Below, in pieces: positions 58,412 to 64,000 of a stretch of DNA of 64,000 nucleotides (position 1 is the first letter of the stretch; every line of letters begins with the position of its first letter). Made by a program: the position numbers and the translations under genes. Origin of the DNA: Candidatus Melainabacteria bacterium (GTDB lineage: Bacteria > Cyanobacteriota > Vampirovibrionia > Obscuribacterales > Obscuribacteraceae); NCBI GenBank assembly GCA_013288645.1, contig JABDBL010000004.1, positions 60,057 to 124,056 of the forward strand, given 5' to 3'. Under the pieces are notes generated by a model. That model ran no database searches, had not been told where the DNA came from, and was given only the letters and a program-made list of their open reading frames with translations.

Positions 58412-58749
58412 TGTGAATCGTATTGTTGTTGACACTAATGTCATCTCTTATGTCTTCAAGAAAGATAGTCAAGCTGAGCTTTACAGAAAAGATCTCGACA
58501 ATAAGCAGTTGATTGTTTCTTTATTTACGTCGGATGATAATTTATCCGGTAGATGCCAAACTTATCGATAAATGGGCACAAATTATGGCTCAAGCTGAAA
58601 AAGCTGGTAAGCATATGGATTCCAAAGACGCATGGATTGCAGCCACAGCTTTGATTTTAAACATACCTCTTGTTACACATAATAGAAAACATTGCGAAGG
58701 AATAGCTGATTTACAAATCATCTCGCACCAGTCTACAGAGGGAACTTAG
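58404..58749 (+). pseudogene. PIN-domain (VapC-like) toxin, internally deleted and frameshifted
   Basis: N-term MPNVNRIVVDTNVISYVFKKDSQAELYRKDLDNKQLIVS in one frame; C-term LRRMIIYPVDAKLIDKWAQIMAQAEKAGKHMDSKDAWIAATALILNIPLVTHNRKHCEGI in another. Confidence 0.8.
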
Positions 58750-58751
58750 TA

Positions 58752-59525
58752 GTGGATATAATAAAAATTTCTAGTGCAGACTGCTCATATCAAGAGCATT
58801 TATTGCAATGGGATACACTATCAATTTTCGCGCGCTTATTCTCACCATCTAAGTCTGCCCTTGTAGGAAGAGGATTGCTTCTGCATGGAGGTGAAGGATC
58901 GAGTTCTGAACGCACTGTTGGTTTTTGTCGATGGATGGCGCATTATGGAATACAAATGGCCTCATTTGATTTTGAAGGGCAAGGACGTTCCACTGGAGCC
59001 TTGATGGGAAGCTCTCTGAAGCGGCGACGCGACTTAGCAGCACATGCAGTGAATACGCTTCTAGATGGAAAATTAGATCTTACTTTGGGTTTCAGCATGG
59101 GCGGACCAACTGCCTTAGATTTAGCTGTCGATTATCCAAAATTCGGGATAAAACAAGTGTTCTTCGTATGTGCGGCCCAATATGCTAGTTCTGCATTTAC
59201 TGTACCATTTGGCCCAGAGTTTAAAATGATTCTAAACACAACTGATAGTTGGAAGGATAGCGATGTAACTCACAAAGCATCTATGTTTCAGGGTAGCATT
59301 TATGTCGTTACATCTGAGGAAGAAAACGTGATCCCGTCCGAAATTACAAATATGATGCTCGAAGCAGCTCAGCAGTGTCGTGCTTGTGGCTATATAAAAA
59401 TTCCTGGCACCACTCACAAGTTAAGCAGCCAAATGCAAGAGAATGATATTCTTGCCAATAATTTTGCAAGGCTCATTTCATCAATATACCTAATAAACAA
59501 ACCTGCACTGTGTGATGGTGCCTAA
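58752..59525 (+). CDS. Alpha/beta hydrolase
   Basis: LLLHGGEGSSSER; LTLGFSMGGPTALDLA nucleophile elbow. Confidence 0.85.
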   Translation: MDIIKISSADCSYQEHLLQWDTLSIFARLFSPSKSALVGRGLLLHGGEGSSSERTVGFCRWMAHYGIQMASFDFEGQGRSTGALMGSSLKRRRDLAAHAVNTLLDGKLDLTLGFSMGGPTALDLAVDYPKFGIKQVFFVCAAQYASSAFTVPFGPEFKMILNTTDSWKDSDVTHKASMFQGSIYVVTSEEENVIPSEITNMMLEAAQQCRACGYIKIPGTTHKLSSQMQENDILANNFARLISSIYLINKPALCDGA

Positions 59526-59595
59526 TAGGAATTGAGGACAAATAAAAAATTGATCGAAAAAAGAATAAGAAACTGTAAAGTAAGGAAACAGCACT

Positions 59596-60282
59596 ATGAA
59601 AACTATTGGACTTTTAGGCGGCATGTCTTGGGTTGCGACAGTCCCTTATTATACAAGATTGAATGAACTTGTTGCGGAGCAGGTTGGCGGGAATAATTCA
59701 GCACGCATTTTACTATACAGTGTAAATTACGCACGACTAAAAAATCTCTATCATCATGGATGGAATCAGATTCCTGGAATTTTTGAAGAAGAATATAAGT
59801 TTCTTGTAGATGCAAAGCCTGATTGCATCGTTTTAGCTTGCAATACTTTGCACAAAGCTTTTGACATTGTTACTAATCGTTTGCCTAAGAATGTTCCATT
59901 TTTTCATGCCGTACATCTGACAAGGGACTTCTGCCTACAGAATGGCATTAAGAATCCGCTATTTATTGGTACTTCTTTTACTATGAGCGATGACTATTTT
60001 ATGCTTCCTCTTAGAGAAGCGGGCATAAATCTGACCCTACCAACAGAACTGGAGCAGAAAACAGTTCAAGAAGTGCAGATAGAGGTGAGCAAAGGCAAGA
60101 TCGACAATAATCAAAAAAACTTTTTTTCTCGATTAATAGACAATTATCCAAATGTGGATGGGGTTATTTTAGCTTGTACCGAATTGCCATTAATTGCACC
60201 ATTATCCTCCTCCAGGCGTCCAATTATTAATCCATCTGAATTACAATGCCAAGCCGCCATAAAATTTGCCCTTAACTCCTGA
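59596..60282 (+). CDS. Aspartate/glutamate racemase family protein
   Basis: MKTIGLLGGMSWVATVPYYTRLN; VLACNTLHKA; VILACTELPLI. Confidence 0.93.
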   Translation: MKTIGLLGGMSWVATVPYYTRLNELVAEQVGGNNSARILLYSVNYARLKNLYHHGWNQIPGIFEEEYKFLVDAKPDCIVLACNTLHKAFDIVTNRLPKNVPFFHAVHLTRDFCLQNGIKNPLFIGTSFTMSDDYFMLPLREAGINLTLPTELEQKTVQEVQIEVSKGKIDNNQKNFFSRLIDNYPNVDGVILACTELPLIAPLSSSRRPIINPSELQCQAAIKFALNS

Positions 60283-60309
60283 TTGAAAGAAAAGCACAAT
60301 GACCGAATT

Positions 60310-60567
60310 CATTTCGAAGACATTCCAAGTGCGTCTCTTTTGCGTCCCGTTTAATACAAATAGACAGTAAAACGCCCAACCAGACAGGACGAAAAAACTG
60401 AGTTTTGACAAGGCTTATTAGTGCTTAAACTCGCGGAAAGCCGCTCCAGCAGCCAAATACGAATGAGGGAGCGTACGAGATTCGAACTCGTGTTGCCCTA
60501 TGAAATTTTGTCAACCTGTTTGGGTTTTGAGGCTTAACAATACCAGGTGCGTCCCTTTTGCGTCCAG
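60310..60567 (-). repeat. tRNA-tail repeat unit B (full copy)
   Basis: ~260 bp homologous to unit C; contains tail at 60465-60491 and GTGCGTCyCTTTTGCGTCC motifs at 60328-60349 and 60546-60567. Confidence 0.9.
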
Positions 60568-60569
60568 AT

Positions 60570-60893
60570 TTAAGTAAGAACTTTCAAGCCGTGCTTCTGA
60601 ACGACGGTGAGTAACTTGAGGGCAATATTGCTCGGTCGTTTTGCACCAGTCTCCCACTTTTCCACTGTGCTTTCGCTAGTATTAAGATAACGAGCAAATA
60701 CCGGCTGACTAACGTGTTGGCTCTCGCGTAAATGTTTAATCTGTTTGGGTGCTAGTTTAGTTGGCACAACAAGGCACGTTTCATCGAAATGCTTCATAGT
60801 TGCTTTGTCTATTGTTTTTGAGCGATACATTCCTTTAACAGCGCTATGAATCGCCTCGAAGGCTTCATTTTTATATTTTGATTTTGTCTTCAT
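60570..60893 (-). CDS. XRE/HigA-like antitoxin
   Basis: LAPKQIKHLRESQHVSQPVFARYLNTSESTVEKWETGAKRPSNIALKLL HTH. Confidence 0.9.
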   Translation of the reverse strand: MKTKSKYKNEAFEAIHSAVKGMYRSKTIDKATMKHFDETCLVVPTKLAPKQIKHLRESQHVSQPVFARYLNTSESTVEKWETGAKRPSNIALKLLTVVQKHGLKVLT

Positions 60894-61260
60894 ACTGTAT
60901 CTCCAATAGTTCTTTGCTTTTTAGTTCCTTCTCTATCTCTGCATCGGTTTTCTTTGCGTATAAATCAGCTAGAGCCCGGAAAGCCGCAAGTTCCTCATTT
61001 TCAATATTCTCTCGATCTTTTTTGGCAAATAAATAAGTGTACACCCAACTTTTCCTGCCTTTGGCTAGAATGATGCTACGGTGCATATTTTTGTTCAAGC
61101 GTTTCTTGAATACACCGCCACCCAAATCGTCAGCTTGTCCTCTCATCACCTGCTGAATCGCCTCGAAAAGCTCTTTATCCGTGATGTTGGCTTTTTTCGC
61201 GGACTTGGAAAACCAAGCGGTTTTAAAGAAACGCTCGATTTTTCGAGTGGGTTTCATCAT
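60871..61260 (-). CDS. RelE/HigB-like toxin
   Basis: FKTAWFSKSAKKANITDKELFEAIQQVMRGQADDLGGGVFKKRLNKN...GRKSWVYTYLFAKKDRENIENEELAAFRALADLYAK; overlaps antitoxin start. Confidence 0.88.
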   Translation of the reverse strand: MMKPTRKIERFFKTAWFSKSAKKANITDKELFEAIQQVMRGQADDLGGGVFKKRLNKNMHRSIILAKGRKSWVYTYLFAKKDRENIENEELAAFRALADLYAKKTDAEIEKELKSKELLEIQYEDKIKI

Positions 61261-61330
61261 ATATTTAATGTAGCACCAGGTGCTATCGAAGTCAAATGAA
61301 TTTTGAGCTCTTCAATACTCGGCATATTGG

Positions 61331-62665
61331 TTAATTAGGAGGCAAATATTTCATACCATTTTTCCCTGATACCCACAGCTTAAGTTTCTCGGCCTCAATA
61401 TTATCCTGATTTGCTTTATCGCTTTGCCCAAGCTCTTTGTATGCCAAGGCACGTTCATGATAGTTAAACCACCTATATGTAGGCGTTGTTTCTTTGTTGT
61501 TCGCTTTGGTGAAGTCATCAATAGCTTTTGCAAATTGTTTTGTCTGCATATAAGCATAGCCACGCTCTCGATAGGCTTCCGGAACATATACGGATACATC
61601 AAAGGCCACACATTTTGAAAAGTCTTCAATTGCCTTATCATACTGTCCCAAGAGATTATAAGCTTTCGCTCGCAGGTGATAGGCTTCCCCCACACAGCCA
61701 TCATAACCCTTGGGTGGTTCCCGTTTCATTTCCTTAGGTTCTTGCTTGATCATTTCAGTAAAATCTAAAATTGCTCGTGAATAATCCTTTTTCTTGAAAT
61801 AAGCATCTCCTCGACTACAGTAAGTATTATCTGCGTATTGAGGAGTCAGAAAACTGTGTTTGCTATCTAAGTACGTCACAGCCTTAGGATATCCAGTTAA
61901 TTCCAATGCCTTGGTAAAATCGGCAATGGCCGCGTCATTTTTTTCGGAATCTAATAAAACACCACCACGCTCCAAATAGAACTGGAATTCTTGGGGATCA
62001 ATCTTAATAGCTTGATCGTAATCAGAAATCGCCTCTTCATTTTTGTGTTCCAGGCTCAGCTCCTTCGCTCGCCAAGAAAGAGCATTTAGTTTCTTCTCCA
62101 GTCCGTCTGACGGCTTCCAGGTTTCCAAAGCTTTGCTAAGACAACTAAGAGCCTCAGGGCATGGATCGTCTCCCCATAAAGTGCGGGTACTATATTCCCA
62201 TTGAGCCTTGCTAAGCCAACGATCAACAGGACTTGTAAAAAACATTTCTTTAATCCAAAATGTGCTCAATAGAACGATGCCAACTGCAACTATTACACCA
62301 AATACGCCAAACGTAAGCTTCGGCCATTTTAACGCGCTCACAATAATGGCCGCCAGCATGGCGATAATGAGTGAAGCAGCTAAAAAGATCAACAATAATG
62401 CCAAATTCCCGATTGCTGGTTTGAATAATGAGGCGGGCGTAAAACAAAGTATTATGCCCATTACTACCATCAGAGCAAAAACACAAAACACAATTTTGGG
62501 CCATTTAAAAATGCCGATAACAATAGCAGCTAGGGCTATTAGCACCAAGAGCCAAGCTAAGATAATCAAAATTGTCATATCCGATTTATTCCTCGTAATA
62601 AATCTACCGAAAAACACAGTAAAGCGAAAAGCGAAAGAAAGACGACAGAGCAATTGCGCACACAT
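61331..62665 (-). CDS. TPR-repeat protein with N-terminal TM helices
   Basis: Multiple TM segments then TPRs (KNEEAISDYDQAIKIDPQEFQFYLERGGVL). Confidence 0.8.
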   Translation of the reverse strand: MCAQLLCRLSFAFRFTVFFGRFITRNKSDMTILIILAWLLVLIALAAIVIGIFKWPKIVFCVFALMVVMGIILCFTPASLFKPAIGNLALLLIFLAASLIIAMLAAIIVSALKWPKLTFGVFGVIVAVGIVLLSTFWIKEMFFTSPVDRWLSKAQWEYSTRTLWGDDPCPEALSCLSKALETWKPSDGLEKKLNALSWRAKELSLEHKNEEAISDYDQAIKIDPQEFQFYLERGGVLLDSEKNDAAIADFTKALELTGYPKAVTYLDSKHSFLTPQYADNTYCSRGDAYFKKKDYSRAILDFTEMIKQEPKEMKREPPKGYDGCVGEAYHLRAKAYNLLGQYDKAIEDFSKCVAFDVSVYVPEAYRERGYAYMQTKQFAKAIDDFTKANNKETTPTYRWFNYHERALAYKELGQSDKANQDNIEAEKLKLWVSGKNGMKYLPPN

Positions 62666-62925
62666 TCATTAATTATACGCGCAGCGGTTCTTATGCTAAC
62701 CTAGGGCAATTATAGTGGGCGCTTGCTGACACTTAACGGTAGCCGTAAAACAATCCCCTGATTGGGCAGATGCTTATCTTCAACGAAGCATCGTTTATAA
62801 GCGACTTGGCAAGCAAAAGCTTGCAGGTGCAAATGAACGAAAAGCAAAACTTCTGCAAGTGCAGAAACATTCTTAAATTCGGTAGAAGAGCGATAAAAAT
62901 AACCAATGGTCTGTAGCAAAAAAAC

Positions 62926-63190
62926 CATTTCGAAGACATTTCAAGTGCGTCTCTTTTGCGTCCCGTTTAATGCAACGAGACAGTAAAACGCCCAACTGGA
63001 CAGAATGAAAAAACTGTATTTTATAAAATTTATAAGCGCTTAAATTGGCGGAAAGCCGCTCCAGCAGCCGAACACGGCAAAATACGAATGGTGGAGCGTA
63101 CGAGATTCGAACTCGTGACCTCTTCATTTATTTTGCCAGCCTGTCCGGGTTTCGAGGCTTAACAATGCCAAGTGCGTTCTTTTTGTGGAC
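62926..63190 (-). repeat. tRNA-tail repeat unit C (full copy)
   Basis: Homologous to unit B over ~260 bp; tail at 63090-63116; motif at 62944-62965 and degenerate motif at 63171-63190. Confidence 0.9.
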
Positions 63191-63249
63191 CTTTTAATCT
63201 ATTTTATATCGGCATTGAGTATTGTTTATATAATGAGATAATGGTTAAG

Positions 63250-63513
63250 TCAACATCTCATAGCAAAGCGAATTGTGAGGCTAGCCACTTCTGTAAACTC
63301 TTCACTATCTAATCGTAAAGCCCGGTGAGTGATTGTTGGTTTGTCAGATGCATAACCTTGCAAATAGCATTCAGGGAACACAGCAAGACAGACATCCTGA
63401 TTGTCACACCATTTTAGATCTGTCAACATATGTTTAAGTGTTTCTGCCATGTCGTTGAAACGAGGTTGGCGTTGGAAGGCTGCTATACGCAATTTAGTTA
63501 TCATATGCAGCAC
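63250..63513 (-). pseudogene. Truncated carbon-nitrogen hydrolase (nitrilase family), N-terminal part only
   Basis: KLRIAAFQRQPRFNDMAETLKHMLTDLKWCDNQDVCLAVFPECYLQGYASDK then premature divergence/stop; catalytic Lys and Cys segments absent. Confidence 0.7.
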
Positions 63514-63530
63514 TCTTTATTCGCAGCAAA

Positions 63531-63938
63531 TCAAATTTCCAACGGTAGGCGATTGGAAATTTCTGCCAAAACCGTTTTTGCTAAATGGATCATTTCATCT
63601 ATCTCATTTCTGGAAGGATGAATCGCAGAACTGGGATATCGATATTCAACTGCATATTCAGTGAGTTTTGTTGTTGGTTTAATGGTATCTGATAGCGAAG
63701 AATCAATTTCGCAACAGCTCAATCCAAGCAAATATAAGTCATGAGTTTTTTGAAAAGGTTGTTTGTGCCAGAATAAAAAACCTTTTTCCGCTTTTTCTAT
63801 TGCTTGCTGACAATGAAATGCAATTTCATCAAAAAGTGGCGGCTCAATATCTATAAGGGCCTCAGCAGCTCTTAAATCATCATTTGCCTTATTAAGCCAT
63901 CGAAGTGTATATTCAACTTGGACTGGATCAAGCGGCAT
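63531..63938 (-). CDS. HEPN-domain protein (toxin of MNT-HEPN pair)
   Basis: WLNKANDDLRAAEALIDIEPPLFDEIAFHCQQAIEKAEKGFLFWHKQPFQKTHDLYLL. Confidence 0.88.
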   Translation of the reverse strand: MPLDPVQVEYTLRWLNKANDDLRAAEALIDIEPPLFDEIAFHCQQAIEKAEKGFLFWHKQPFQKTHDLYLLGLSCCEIDSSLSDTIKPTTKLTEYAVEYRYPSSAIHPSRNEIDEMIHLAKTVLAEISNRLPLEI

Positions 63939-64000
63939 GCAATAGTGTTCCTTCGCGCATTACGACTGCCGGCAAGCTGTTGTCCAGATGCAGGAGTTTA
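63928..64000 (-). CDS. C-terminal end of MNT nucleotidyltransferase antitoxin (partial)
   Basis: ...KLLHLDNSLPAVVMREGTLLHAA* on minus strand, overlapping the HEPN start by 11 nt. Confidence 0.55.
   Translation of the reverse strand, partial: KLLHLDNSLPAVVMREGTLLHAA

Noticed and set aside
57754-63116. Three tRNA-like segments considered as full tRNA genes
   Set aside because: Only T-arm and 3' acceptor strand present; no matching 5' GGAGCGT, D-arm or complete anticodon arm upstream on the minus strand.
62873-63127. 84-aa ORF MKRSRVRISYAPPFVFCRV...
   Set aside because: The RSRVRISYAPP peptide is the well-known spurious translation of a tRNA 3' end.
57857-64000. Integrase/recombinase gene inside the cassette region
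   Set aside because: No tyrosine or serine recombinase motifs in any ORF here; ORF 62873-63127 (RSRVRISYAPP...) is read-through of the tRNA tail and repeat, not an integrase.
1-64000. CRISPR array
   Set aside because: No regularly spaced short repeats with unique spacers were seen; the only dispersed repeats are the ~105-260-bp units spaced >2 kb apart.

Overview
AT-rich bacterial chromosome window. Several families look cyanobacteria-related (Melainabacteria/Vampirovibrionia-like), but this lineage call is inference only. The core is housekeeping: aspS, def, pdhABC-lpd, lipA, argS, glmU, tRNA-Lys, and crcB-DUF190 behind a fluoride riboswitch. Accessory modules: (i) a ~17 kb lipid/polyketide locus with a 2969-aa PfaA-like megasynthase carrying two N-terminal nitronate-monooxygenase/enoyl-reductase-like barrels, a translationally coupled PfaB-like AT protein fused to a phosphopantetheinyl transferase, a ceramide-glucosyltransferase-like GT and a divergent GH3-family acyl-adenylase; (ii) an operon of three very large coiled-coil proteins; (iii) a right-hand region (57.75-64 kb) in which repeat units carrying a tRNA 3'-end tail separate cassettes, each containing a toxin-antitoxin pair. 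The two strongest findings are a T-box-like leader upstream of aspS, with mutually exclusive antisequestrator and SD-sequestrator hairpins and a UGGC matching the tRNA-Asp/Asn discriminator G, and the tRNA-tail-delimited TA cassette array. No database search or folding program was run; all family calls are by motif recognition.
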